Positions 27,434 to 35,999 of a DNA stretch of 64,000 nucleotides are shown here, in pieces (position 1 is the first letter of the stretch; every line of letters begins with the position of its first letter). The translations under genes were made by a program, and so were the position numbers. A model generated the notes under the pieces. It was not told the DNA's origin and ran no database searches. It saw only the letters and a program-made list of their open reading frames with translations. The DNA comes from an uncultured Eubacterium sp. Lineage in GTDB: Bacteria; Bacillota; Clostridia; Lachnospirales; Lachnospiraceae. Where the stretch lies: NCBI GenBank assembly GCA_900548465.1, contig URKY01000006.1, positions 1 through 64,000 of the forward strand, given 5' to 3'.

Positions 27434-27462
27434 AGCAGGTGCAGATTTTGCACCTGCTTTTT
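27434..27462 (+). terminator. terminator of pckA
   Basis: AGCAGGTGC and GCACCTGCT form a 9-bp G+C-rich stem, followed by five Ts. Confidence 0.9.
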
Positions 27463-27509
27463 AATACAAAATTTTTTGTTATAATTAAAAAATAATATCG
27501 GAGGTTGAT

Positions 27510-28103
27510 ATGCTGAGAGATCAGGACATAAGGGAACCGTTATTTGAGTTTCTGGAAGATAAATTTGATAAAATCAGAATAATTGAAGAAAAGCAGATTG
27601 CAAAGTCCAGGGCAGATGTAATGGTAGTGCTTCCTGACTCTCTGGTCGGAATAGAAATTAAAAGTGACGCAGACACATATGCAAGACTTGAAAAACAGGT
27701 AAAGGATTACAATCGCTTTTTTGACTTTAATTATCTTGTTGTAGGTTCAACCCATGCAAGGCATGCGGCAGAAAATGTTCCGGATTTTTGGGGAATAATA
27801 TCTGCTGAAGAATTGGAAGCGGGAATTGATTTTCTGGTGTTAAGAGAACCCTCCGAAAATAAAAAGGCACAGAAAACCTATAAAATGAAACGAAAATTAA
27901 GCTTATTATGGAGACCTGAGCTTGCTCATTTACAGGAAATCAATAATATGCCTAAATATAAACAGAGAAGTAAGAACTTTGTTATTAATAAAATTATGGA
28001 GAAGGTTGACTGGAATACACTCCACAGTCAGATAAGTGAAGAGCTGTTTGAAAGGGATTATAATACCATTAACGAGATAATCGCAAAATATAAGCATAAA
28101 TAG
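27510..28103 (+). CDS. sce7726-family (PD-(D/E)XK-like) protein
   Basis: 197 residues. The core RADVMVV, then VGIEIKSDADTYARL and QVKDYNRFFDFNYLVVGSTH, matches the sce7726 family, whose D...ExK arrangement is that of a PD-(D/E)XK nuclease fold. Here the D is in RADV and the ExK in IEIKSD, so the metal site looks intact. Family members occur alone or near phage and defence genes, with no settled function. GGAGG precedes the ATG. Neighbours are metabolic and give no clue. It may be a stand-alone nuclease. Confidence 0.75.
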   Translation: MLRDQDIREPLFEFLEDKFDKIRIIEEKQIAKSRADVMVVLPDSLVGIEIKSDADTYARLEKQVKDYNRFFDFNYLVVGSTHARHAAENVPDFWGIISAEELEAGIDFLVLREPSENKKAQKTYKMKRKLSLLWRPELAHLQEINNMPKYKQRSKNFVINKIMEKVDWNTLHSQISEELFERDYNTINEIIAKYKHK

Positions 28104-28167
28104 CTTTTTTAATAAAAGATTGTTAAAATATACACAAACAGATAAAAAAACGAAAGGAGACATGAAA

Positions 28168-29115
28168 ATGAAGCAGATTGACACAGTAGCAATAATAGGA
28201 CTAGGGGCAATAGGAGCATTTTTTGCAGACAGCCTTTTGCCGGCATTGAATGATGGATTGAGAATTATAGCAGGCGGAGAACGGGCAAAGGCTCTTAAAG
28301 AAGAAGGAATGGTTATTAACGGAACCCGTGAATTTTATAACGTAGTGGCACCGGATGAAAAAACTGAACCTGCAGATTTGGTTATTATTACTACCAAAAT
28401 GACGGAATTAAAGCAGGCACTTGAAGATATCAAAAATCAGGTCGGACCGGACACAATAATTATGGCTCCGCTAAATGGTGTGGAAAGTGAAGGTGTAGTG
28501 GCAGAAAAATACGGATGGGATAAAGTTCTTTACTCATTAATGAGAGTAAGCAGCGTAAAGGATGGAAATAAAGTCAGCTTTGATCCTGATAATTCATTTT
28601 TGGAATTTGGTGAGAGAACAAATGATTTAGAGAAACTTTCAGATAAAGTCAAAACAGTACAGGGAATTTTTGAAGAGGCAGGCATAAAATATCAGATTCG
28701 TCCGGATATGAACAGAGCTATTTGGGAAAAATATGTATGCAACGTTAGTGAAAATCAGGTTGCGGCAATTCTTGATATACCATTTGGAGCATGGGGGTCA
28801 TGTAATGATGCCAATCAATTAAGACTTATGGTGGCTGATGAGGTTATTCAGATAGCCAGAAAAAAAGGCATCATGATTGACCCGGATTATGCTAAGGATC
28901 ATTTGGAATTTTTGAAGGTTGTGCCGGAAAAGAATAAACCATCTACTCTTCAGGACATACTGGCGGGAAGAAAGACAGAAAAAGATATGCTGGCAGGAAC
29001 AGTCATCAGACTTGGAAAGGAAACAGGTGTGCAAACTCCTTTAAATGAATTTCTGTATCATGCAATAAAGGTTCTTGAAGATAAAAACGATGGCAAAGTG
29101 AAGGGGGTTAATTAA
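28168..29115 (+). CDS. ketopantoate reductase-like oxidoreductase
   Basis: 315 residues of the ApbA/PanE family: NADP motif IIGLGAIGAFFA, hinge segment LVIITTKMTELKQAL, MAPLNGVESEG, the catalytic Lys in NRAIWEKYVCNVSENQ, and a C-terminal helical domain. PanE reduces 2-dehydropantoate to pantoate for CoA, but no other pan genes are near and the family includes many unassigned 2-oxo-acid reductases. The start at 28168 is preferred over 28162 because the AAAGGAGA site is 7 bases away. Its stop is one base before the bile salt hydrolase start, so the two are coupled. Confidence 0.85.
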   Translation: MKQIDTVAIIGLGAIGAFFADSLLPALNDGLRIIAGGERAKALKEEGMVINGTREFYNVVAPDEKTEPADLVIITTKMTELKQALEDIKNQVGPDTIIMAPLNGVESEGVVAEKYGWDKVLYSLMRVSSVKDGNKVSFDPDNSFLEFGERTNDLEKLSDKVKTVQGIFEEAGIKYQIRPDMNRAIWEKYVCNVSENQVAAILDIPFGAWGSCNDANQLRLMVADEVIQIARKKGIMIDPDYAKDHLEFLKVVPEKNKPSTLQDILAGRKTEKDMLAGTVIRLGKETGVQTPLNEFLYHAIKVLEDKNDGKVKGVN

Positions 29116-29116
29116 T

Positions 29117-30103
29117 ATGTGTACAGCAGCAACGTATAAAACAAAGGATTTCTATTTCGGAAGAACATTAGATTATGAATTTTCTTATGGTGATGAGGTG
29201 ACTATAACTCCGAGAAATTATAATTTTAAATTTCGACATACGGATAAAGTACAGCAAAAATATGCTATTATGGGAATGGCACATGTGGTAAATGATTATC
29301 CATTGTATTATGATGGAATAAATGAAAAAGGTCTTGGAATGGCAGGACTGAATTTTGTGGGAAATGCAACTTATATGGATGTTGAAAGTGCAGATAATGA
29401 TACTGATAAAGTGTGTCAGTTTGAATTTATACCATGGATTTTGGGGCAGTGCGAAAGTGTGGATGAGGCAAAAAAGATGCTTAACAGAATCAGTCTTGTA
29501 AATACACCATATAGTGAACAGCTTCCTGTTGCGCAACTTCATTGGATTATAGCAGACAAAACAAAATCTATTACTGTAGAATCAATGGCTGACGGGTTAC
29601 ATGTATATGACAATCCTGTGGGAGTATTAACTAACAATCCACCATTTCCACAACAGATGTTCCAGTTAAATAATTATATGAATTTGTCACCGAAACAGCC
29701 GGAAAATACTTTTGCCAAAGACTTAAATCTGAAAACTTATAGCAGAGGCATGGGAGCATTAGGACTGCCGGGAGATTTGTCATCGGCATCACGTTTTGCA
29801 AAAGTTGCCTTTACTAAAATGAATTCCAAATCCGGTGATGGGGAAGAGGAAAGTGTAAGTCAGTTTTTCCACATTCTTAACTCTGTTGATCAGCAACGTG
29901 GATGCTGTGAAGTAGACGAAGGCAAATACGAAATAACTCTATACACGTCATGCTGTAATGCTACTAAAGGCATATATTACTATACAACTTACGATAACCA
30001 TCAGATAACAGCAGTAGATATGCATAGGGAAAATCTTGAAGGTACAATGCTTACAAGATATCCATTAATAACCGGCGAACACATCAACTGGCAAAACCAC
30101 TAA
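29117..30103 (+). CDS. bsh: bile salt hydrolase (choloylglycine hydrolase family)
   Basis: 328-residue Ntn hydrolase that frees taurine or glycine from conjugated bile acids. The nucleophile Cys2 directly follows the initiator Met, and the other conserved residues are present: R16 and D19 (GRTLDYE), N79 (GLNFVG), N174 (LTNNPPF) and R226 (SSASRFAK). Length and residue spacing fit bile salt hydrolase rather than penicillin V acylase, although PVA activity cannot be excluded. No signal peptide, so it is cytoplasmic. It is translated with the ketopantoate reductase-like gene. This points to an intestinal habitat. Confidence 0.92.
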   Translation: MCTAATYKTKDFYFGRTLDYEFSYGDEVTITPRNYNFKFRHTDKVQQKYAIMGMAHVVNDYPLYYDGINEKGLGMAGLNFVGNATYMDVESADNDTDKVCQFEFIPWILGQCESVDEAKKMLNRISLVNTPYSEQLPVAQLHWIIADKTKSITVESMADGLHVYDNPVGVLTNNPPFPQQMFQLNNYMNLSPKQPENTFAKDLNLKTYSRGMGALGLPGDLSSASRFAKVAFTKMNSKSGDGEEESVSQFFHILNSVDQQRGCCEVDEGKYEITLYTSCCNATKGIYYYTTYDNHQITAVDMHRENLEGTMLTRYPLITGEHINWQNH

Positions 30104-30199
30104 CTCACAACCAATAATATTTAATATTTACACAATTATGGTTATAAAGGAAGTGTTAACAAGCGTATATATTCTGGAGAAATTCATTATCTATTTTTT

Positions 30200-30454
30200 G
30201 ACCGGAAACGGAAGTGAATGATATAAAGTGACATTATCTAAGAGTTACGAATATTTATAATGCAAAAAAACTATAAATTCACATGGGGAAAAAGTGATTA
30301 CCAAATCACTTTTTCAGATGCACTGAGTGCAGAATTCATAAGGAATTCTGCATGAATTGCATCGGTACCATATAAATTTATAGTTTTTTGTATTAATAAA
30401 TATAGTAACTCTTAGCGAATGTCAATTAAATCTCATTCACTTCCGTTTCCAGAC
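30200..30454. repeat. 255-bp palindromic element with multi-hairpin core between convergent genes
   Basis: Long imperfect arms: GGAAACGGAAGTGAATGA (from 30203) mirrors TCATTCACTTCCGTTTCC (ending 30450); inside lie CTAAGAGTTAC against GTAACTCTTAG, and a two-way terminator AAAAAAACTATAAATT against AATTTATAGTTTTTT. The core (about 30290-30372) contains GAAAAAGTGATT against AATCACTTTTTC (sharing one T), and GCAGAATTC against GAATTCTGC, the latter enclosed by GATGCA and TGCATC. It fills the gap between bsh and the convergent kinase-like gene; nothing else was found in that gap. Confidence 0.75.
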
Positions 30455-30458
30455 ACAA

Positions 30459-31079
30459 CTATGACAAACGAATTTTAGCGTATGCTTCTATTTCTTCCAC
30501 GCACTTTTCGAATCCCAGTTTTCCGCTGTTTAAACATAAGTCGTAGTTTCTCGCATCAGCCCATTTGCGGCCTGTATGATAGTAATAGAAATCAGAACGA
30601 TATTTGTTAGTACGGTCAATATACTTCTGCATTTCCTTTTCTGTCATACTGTTCCTTTCCATTGAACGTTCCAGACAAAATTCTTTGTCTGCGTGGATAA
30701 ATACACTTAAAACGTTTGGCATATCACGCAGAATATAATCGGCACAGCGACCTACAATAATACATGACTCTTTTTCTGCAAGTTCACGGATAATTTTGGC
30801 CTGATAATTGAATAAATTGTCATCAGACACAAATTCCTTGTCTTCCGGTGGAATAAGACCACCGTCATAAGGATGACTTAAAGTATGAAACCAACCGGCG
30901 TGACGTATTTTTTCATCAGACATGCCAAATAGTTTCTCATTTATACCGCTGTCTTCAGAAGCCATACGAAGAATGTCACGACTGTAAACATTAATTCCAA
31001 GCTTTTTTGCAAGCATAGCAGCAATAGTTTTTCCACCACTGCCATATTGACGGGAAATTGTGATAACAACGTGTTCCAT
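30459..31079 (-). CDS. cytidylate kinase-like family protein
   Basis: 206-residue P-loop protein of the AAA_26 / cytidylate kinase-like family: a P-loop variant ISRQYGSGGKTIAAMLA, then RDILRMAS, IIVGRCADYILRD, and an RSMERNSM lid segment. Members are widespread in Lachnospiraceae and resemble Cmk without being the main Cmk; the true substrate is not established. The start at 31079 has AAAGGAGGGG upstream; a longer in-frame start overlaps livF and lacks a site. It is last in the liv operon, 23 bases after livF. Confidence 0.85.
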   Translation of the reverse strand: MEHVVITISRQYGSGGKTIAAMLAKKLGINVYSRDILRMASEDSGINEKLFGMSDEKIRHAGWFHTLSHPYDGGLIPPEDKEFVSDDNLFNYQAKIIRELAEKESCIIVGRCADYILRDMPNVLSVFIHADKEFCLERSMERNSMTEKEMQKYIDRTNKYRSDFYYYHTGRKWADARNYDLCLNSGKLGFEKCVEEIEAYAKIRLS

Positions 31080-31101
31080 AGAAATCCCCTCCTTTATATA
31101 T

Positions 31102-31812
31102 TTATTCACCAAGATAAGCCTTCTTGATTGAATCATTCTCTAATAAATCTTTTGCATTGCCTTCCAAGACAATTTTGCCTGTTTCCAAAACATAAGCACG
31201 GTCTGAGATTGAAAGGGCTTTTTTTGCATTCTGCTCAACAAGAAGAACAGTAGTTCCACTTTTGCTGATAGACTGAATAATATCAAAAATTTCATTTACA
31301 AGTATAGGTGAAAGTCCCATAGAAGGTTCGTCCATTAAAATAATAGACGGATGCGACATTAAGGCACGTCCCATGGCTAACATCTGCTGTTCACCACCAC
31401 TTAATGTACCGGCAGGCTGATTTTTTCTTTCTGCCAGACGTGGAAATCTCTCATAAACATTTTTTAAGTCTTCTTCAATTCCTGATTTATCTTTACGTGT
31501 ATAGGCTCCAAGCTTCAGGTTTTCATAAACGCTAAGTTCTGCGAAAACACGTCTTCCTTCAGGAACATGCGCCATACCCATAGATACAATTTTATGGGCA
31601 GGAATTTTTGTAATGTCTTTGCCGTTAAAAATAACTTCTCCATGTTTAGGAGCTAAAAGTCCTGTAATAGTATGAAGTGTTGTAGTTTTACCGGCACCGT
31701 TTGCACCAATAAGGGCAATAACCTCACCCTTGTTTACTTCAAAGGAAATCCCCTTAATAGCCTGGATCATTCCGTAATATACTTCTAAATCTTTTACTTC
31801 AAGCATTGCCAT
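31102..31812 (-). CDS. livF: branched-chain amino acid ABC transporter ATPase
   Basis: 236 residues. Walker A GANGAGKTT, signature LSGGEQQML, Walker B IILMDEPSMGLSP and the LivF-type EGRRVFAELSVYENL segment. With LivG it powers import of leucine, isoleucine and valine through LivHM. GAGGAAT lies upstream of the ATG; 12 bases separate it from livG. Confidence 0.95.
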   Translation of the reverse strand: MAMLEVKDLEVYYGMIQAIKGISFEVNKGEVIALIGANGAGKTTTLHTITGLLAPKHGEVIFNGKDITKIPAHKIVSMGMAHVPEGRRVFAELSVYENLKLGAYTRKDKSGIEEDLKNVYERFPRLAERKNQPAGTLSGGEQQMLAMGRALMSHPSIILMDEPSMGLSPILVNEIFDIIQSISKSGTTVLLVEQNAKKALSISDRAYVLETGKIVLEGNAKDLLENDSIKKAYLGE

Positions 31813-31824
31813 AACAAATTCCTC

Positions 31825-32586
31825 CTATTCTCCAAGATATGCCTTGATAACCTGTGGATCATTAAGTACTGTTGAAGTGTCGCCGGAAGCTAAAACTTCA
31901 CCAAAGTTAAGAACAGTAAGCTGTTCACAAATACCACTGACAAGTTTCATATCATGTTCAATGAGAAGAATTGTCATGTGAAAATGGTCTCTTACAAATT
32001 TAATCATTTCCATTAATTCTTCTGTTTCATTAGGGTTCATTCCGGCAGCCGGTTCATCTAAAAGAAGAAGTTTAGGTTCAGTAGCAAGAGCTCTTGCTAT
32101 TTCTAACTTTCTCTGCTGTCCGTAAGGAAGGTTCTGTGCTAATACATTTGCATCATCTTTCAATCCAAATACATCTAAAAGTTCCATAGCCTTTTCGTTC
32201 ATTTCTTTTTCCACTTTGTGGAAACGTGGAAGACGAAGAATGCTGTCTAATGTGGAGTAATGATGTTTATTGTGAAGTCCGGCTTTAACATTATCAAGAA
32301 CAGTTAACTGGGAGAACAGTCTGATGTTCTGGAATGTTCTTGCAATACCGGCTTTACTGATGTCAGTTATGCTTTTTCCCGTGATGTCCTCGCCATCAAG
32401 GAGAATTTTTCCGTTACTTGGTTTGTATACTCCTGTAAGGAGATTGAAAATAGTAGTTTTTCCGGCACCGTTTGGTCCAATTAAACCATATAACTGTTCT
32501 TTTTTGATAGTTATATCAAATTCATTAACTGCACGGAGACCACCGAAGGAAATACCAAGATTTTTTACTTCTAATAAATTATCCAT
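31825..32586 (-). CDS. livG: branched-chain amino acid ABC transporter ATPase
   Basis: 253 residues. Walker A GPNGAGKTT, LivG-type segments GIARTFQNIRLF and YGQQRKLEIARAL, Walker B LLLLDEPAAGMNP and the C-terminal LivG extension ending VIKAYLGE. Its ATG overlaps the livM stop (TAATG), so the two are coupled. Confidence 0.95.
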   Translation of the reverse strand: MDNLLEVKNLGISFGGLRAVNEFDITIKKEQLYGLIGPNGAGKTTIFNLLTGVYKPSNGKILLDGEDITGKSITDISKAGIARTFQNIRLFSQLTVLDNVKAGLHNKHHYSTLDSILRLPRFHKVEKEMNEKAMELLDVFGLKDDANVLAQNLPYGQQRKLEIARALATEPKLLLLDEPAAGMNPNETEELMEMIKFVRDHFHMTILLIEHDMKLVSGICEQLTVLNFGEVLASGDTSTVLNDPQVIKAYLGE

Positions 32587-33647
32587 TATTTTGCAGCCTC
32601 CTTTTTCTTCTTTCCAAATGAAAGATATTTTTCACGGAATTCAATTGCCTTAGGAGCCCAGTTAAAGAGCATCATTACAATAAGTACAATTGCGTAAATT
32701 AACATACGGTAATCTGACAATCCACGAAGTAACTCAGGAAGTACGGTCAGAACAACAGCGGCGATGATAGAGCCACGTATGTTTCCGATACCACCTAATA
32801 CTACGAATACCAGAATGTTAATTGACATATTATAACCAAAGTTATTTGTATTAGCAGTCAGGTTTGAAAGGTTGTGTCCGTAGAGAACTCCGGCAGCACC
32901 AGCCATGGCTGCTGATATTGTAAATGTCATTAATTTATATTTTGTTATGTTAATACCAATTGATTCGGCTGCAATTCTGTTATCACGGATTGCCATAATT
33001 GCACGACCGTCCCTTGAATGAATAATATTCAAAACAATAAATAATGTTATAAGTACAAGTATGAAGCCAATAAAAAATGTAGCATCTTTTGGAGCACCTG
33101 TAATACCCTGAGGACCGTTGACAATTACTTTACCGTCAGGTTTCATATTAAGGGATAATGCATCTTTTGTTGAAAAGTGAAATCCCTTTGAATCCTTGCC
33201 AATAAATAAAATATTTACAAGATTCTTTATAATTTCACCAAATGCAAGAGTTACGATTGCAAGGTAATCGCCATTAAGTCTGAGAACCGGAATACCGATT
33301 ACTAAACCAAATACAGCTGCAATAATTATACCTACCAGCATCGCAAGGAAAAATCTGAGAGATGCATTTGTGATTACGTCCTGCATTACTTTAGAAAAAA
33401 ATGCACTGGAAAATGCACCTACGCACATAAACCCTGCATGACCAAGGCTTAATTCCCCTAAAATACCAACTACTAAGTTTAAGGAAATTGCCAATATAAT
33501 GTAAGTACAGATAGGAACCATTAACCCCTGAAAAAGAGAAGAAATAAATCCCGCATCAATTAATATCTGTACCACAACAAATGTTGCGATTACGATAAAG
33601 TAGGTGATTAAATCATTTCTTCTTTCTTTAAAAAACTTTTTTAACAT
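32586..33647 (-). CDS. livM: branched-chain amino acid ABC transporter permease
   Basis: 353-residue membrane permease with eight or nine hydrophobic segments and LivM motifs: LSLGHAGFMCVGAF and GRAIMAIRDNRIAAESIGINITKYK (the ATPase-coupling loop). A start at 33647 is preferred; the in-frame GTG at 33656 lies within the putative ribosome site. A C-terminal Lys-rich tail (KKKKEAAK) is cytoplasmic. Confidence 0.94.
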   Translation of the reverse strand: MLKKFFKERRNDLITYFIVIATFVVVQILIDAGFISSLFQGLMVPICTYIILAISLNLVVGILGELSLGHAGFMCVGAFSSAFFSKVMQDVITNASLRFFLAMLVGIIIAAVFGLVIGIPVLRLNGDYLAIVTLAFGEIIKNLVNILFIGKDSKGFHFSTKDALSLNMKPDGKVIVNGPQGITGAPKDATFFIGFILVLITLFIVLNIIHSRDGRAIMAIRDNRIAAESIGINITKYKLMTFTISAAMAGAAGVLYGHNLSNLTANTNNFGYNMSINILVFVVLGGIGNIRGSIIAAVVLTVLPELLRGLSDYRMLIYAIVLIVMMLFNWAPKAIEFREKYLSFGKKKKEAAK

Positions 33648-33656
33648 AAAATCCAC

Positions 33657-34541
33657 CTACACTTTCTCTTGTATTTTCTTGCCTAAAAGTCCTGTAGGCT
33701 TTACCAAAAGGACAACAATTAATACGGCAAATACAATGGCGTCAGCCATCTGTGATGATATATATGCCTTACCGAATATTTCGATAATACCAAGAAGCAG
33801 ACCACCGATTAAAGCTCCCGGGATTGATCCGATACCACCGAATACCGCAGCAACAAAGGCTTTTATACCAGGCATTGCACCAGTGTAAGGGGTGAGACTT
33901 GGATAGGCTGAACATAGAAGGACACCTGCAATTGCAGCAAGTCCTGAACCAATTGCAAAAGTTAGAGCAATAGTTCCGTTAACATTAATACCCATAAGTA
34001 ATGCAGCACCACGGTCTTCTGACACGGCGCGCATTGCCTGTCCAGGTTTAGTTTTCTGAACAAATAACATAAGGAAAACCATAATAATAATACAAACAAG
34101 AATTGTAACTATAGTTTCGCCTGAAATAGTTAATTTGCCATCGGCAAGAGTAAGACCTTTCCATGAAATAATTGTTGGAAAAGTTTTTGCGTTAGCTCCA
34201 AAGAGCAAAAGAGCAACATTCTGAAGCAGATAACTTACACCAATGGCGGTGATTAAAACTGCTAAAGAAGATGATGCATTTCTAAGGGGCCTGTAAGCAA
34301 CTTTTTCAATAATAAGTCCGAAAACAGTACAGGCAACCATAGATATTAGGATAGCAATAAGAGGTGACAATCCTGCATTCGTTATTGAAAGAAATGCAAT
34401 GTAGGCGCCAATCATGATTACATCTCCATGGGCAAAATTTAGCATTTTTGCAATTCCGTATACCATTGTATATCCAAGAGCAATAATTGCGTAAACACTT
34501 CCTAAGCTTAATCCGTTAATAAGATAAGATATAAAGCTCAT
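33657..34541 (-). CDS. livH: branched-chain amino acid ABC transporter permease
   Basis: 294-residue permease with about eight membrane segments. LivH motifs: GSVYAIIALGYTMVYGIAKMLNFAHGD at the N-terminus and the coupling loop GQAMRAVSEDRGAALLMGINV. Forms the channel with LivM. GGAGGGA precedes the ATG. It lies 114 bases after livK across a long hairpin. Confidence 0.95.
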   Translation of the reverse strand: MSFISYLINGLSLGSVYAIIALGYTMVYGIAKMLNFAHGDVIMIGAYIAFLSITNAGLSPLIAILISMVACTVFGLIIEKVAYRPLRNASSSLAVLITAIGVSYLLQNVALLLFGANAKTFPTIISWKGLTLADGKLTISGETIVTILVCIIIMVFLMLFVQKTKPGQAMRAVSEDRGAALLMGINVNGTIALTFAIGSGLAAIAGVLLCSAYPSLTPYTGAMPGIKAFVAAVFGGIGSIPGALIGGLLLGIIEIFGKAYISSQMADAIVFAVLIVVLLVKPTGLLGKKIQEKV

Positions 34542-34576
34542 GTTTCCCTCCTTTTCATTTATCTAAAAGGTTTTCT

Positions 34577-34632
34577 AAATGCAAATACAGTCTGTACGGG
34601 TATAGTAATACTCATACAGACTATATTGCATT
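34577..34632 (-). other. intercistronic hairpin between livK and livH
   Basis: A stem of about 18 bp with small bulges (AGTCTGTA against TACAGACT at its tip, GCAATA against TATTTGC at its base) and no T-run. Hairpins here usually protect the abundant binding-protein message and lower expression of the membrane genes. Confidence 0.6.
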
Positions 34633-34655
34633 ACAATAAATATAATAGTTTATTA

Positions 34656-35819
34656 TTACTGTACGGCGTAAGAACCGTTCTTAACTACAACGACTGTAGG
34701 CTCTTTTGATGGCTCGCCATCAGCAGACCATGTAATCTGTTTTCCTGTAAGGGCATCAATCTTGATTTCTGTCATTGATTTCTTTAAAGCATCACAGATA
34801 TCTGATATGCTCTGGTCAGGTGTAATCTTAGCCTTTTCAGCAGCTTCCTTGATTGTGTATACACAGTCATAAGCATCAGCTGCGAACTGAATAGGTGTAT
34901 CGTTGAATTTTTCTTTGTAAGATTTTACAAACTTCTGTGTAGCATCATCTTTAGCATCAGCCGTAAATGGTGTTAAGAACATTAAGTTTTCAGCAAGGCT
35001 CTTATCGAATCCTTTAAGAGCAAGGATTCCGTCCATTCCATCACAACCAAAATACTTTGGAGTAAATCCGGCTTTCTTAGCCTGAGCAAGAATTAATGAA
35101 GCTTCCTGATAATAGATAGGAAGGAATACTAATTCAGCACCGGCACTCTGTGCTTTCTGAATCTGTACTGAGAAGTCAGTTTTACTGTCAGCTGTAAATG
35201 CTTCAGCTGCAACAATGTCTAATTTTTTTGCTTTTGCTTCTTCAGCAAACTTTTGATAAATTCCTGATGAATAAGGATCAGAACTGTTATATATTACTGC
35301 AACTTTAGTGGCAATTTTCTTGTCAGCTATATAGTCAGCAGAAGCTAATCCCTGGTTAGGGTCTGAGAAACACATACGGAATGCGTTATCATACTGAATA
35401 GATTCAACAGCAGTTGCAGAAGGTGTAAGCTGGAATAAGTTGTCATTGTGCGTATTTTCTACTACTGCAGTACAAGGATTAGATGTAACTGTACCAACGA
35501 GCATCTGCATGCCCCAGTCCTTTAAACTGTTATAAGCGTTTACAGATTTTTCAGCATCACTCTGATCATCTTCGAATTTATACTCAATTTTCTTTCCACC
35601 AATTCCACCATTTGCATTGATTTCGTCGACAGCAAGCTGAATTCCGTTCTTTACGGCTGTTCCATAAATTGCAGCATCACCGGTTGTAGGTCCAATACCA
35701 CCAATTTTAAATGTGTCTGTTGAACTTGATGTTTCTTTTTTTGAAGTTCCACATGCAGTCATAGTAAATGCTAATGCGGAAACAAGTGTCAGGCTTAATG
35801 CCTTTTTCCATAATTTCAT
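34656..35819 (-). CDS. livK: branched-chain amino acid binding lipoprotein
   Basis: 387 residues. A lipoprotein signal (TLVSALAFTMTACGTSKK, lipid-bearing Cys at about 23) is followed by a type I periplasmic-binding fold: FKIGGIGPTTGDAAIYG, AVDEINANGGIGGKKIEY, DDQSDAEKS and the hinge segments typical of Leu/Ile/Val binding proteins. It captures branched-chain amino acids outside the membrane for LivHMGF. AAGGAGG precedes the ATG. Confidence 0.95.
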   Translation of the reverse strand: MKLWKKALSLTLVSALAFTMTACGTSKKETSSSTDTFKIGGIGPTTGDAAIYGTAVKNGIQLAVDEINANGGIGGKKIEYKFEDDQSDAEKSVNAYNSLKDWGMQMLVGTVTSNPCTAVVENTHNDNLFQLTPSATAVESIQYDNAFRMCFSDPNQGLASADYIADKKIATKVAVIYNSSDPYSSGIYQKFAEEAKAKKLDIVAAEAFTADSKTDFSVQIQKAQSAGAELVFLPIYYQEASLILAQAKKAGFTPKYFGCDGMDGILALKGFDKSLAENLMFLTPFTADAKDDATQKFVKSYKEKFNDTPIQFAADAYDCVYTIKEAAEKAKITPDQSISDICDALKKSMTEIKIDALTGKQITWSADGEPSKEPTVVVVKNGSYAVQ

Positions 35820-35850
35820 AAGAAATGCCTCCTTTTTCTTTATAATAGGT

Positions 35851-35879
35851 ATGGTAGTTTCATTCTAAAGGTTTGTCAA
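35851..35879 (-). promoter_or_regulatory. promoter of the liv operon
   Basis: On the minus strand TTGACA (35874-35879) and TACCAT (35851-35856) are 17 bases apart, about 30 bases before the livK start. Confidence 0.6.
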
Positions 35880-35999
35880 TAGAAAATTGAAAAATAGCCT
35901 TAAACCGAAAAAAATAAAATATTGATTAATTATATACAGCCTATATAGTAAATCGACATTATTATTTTTGGTTTCTACCTATTTATATGATACTAAAAA

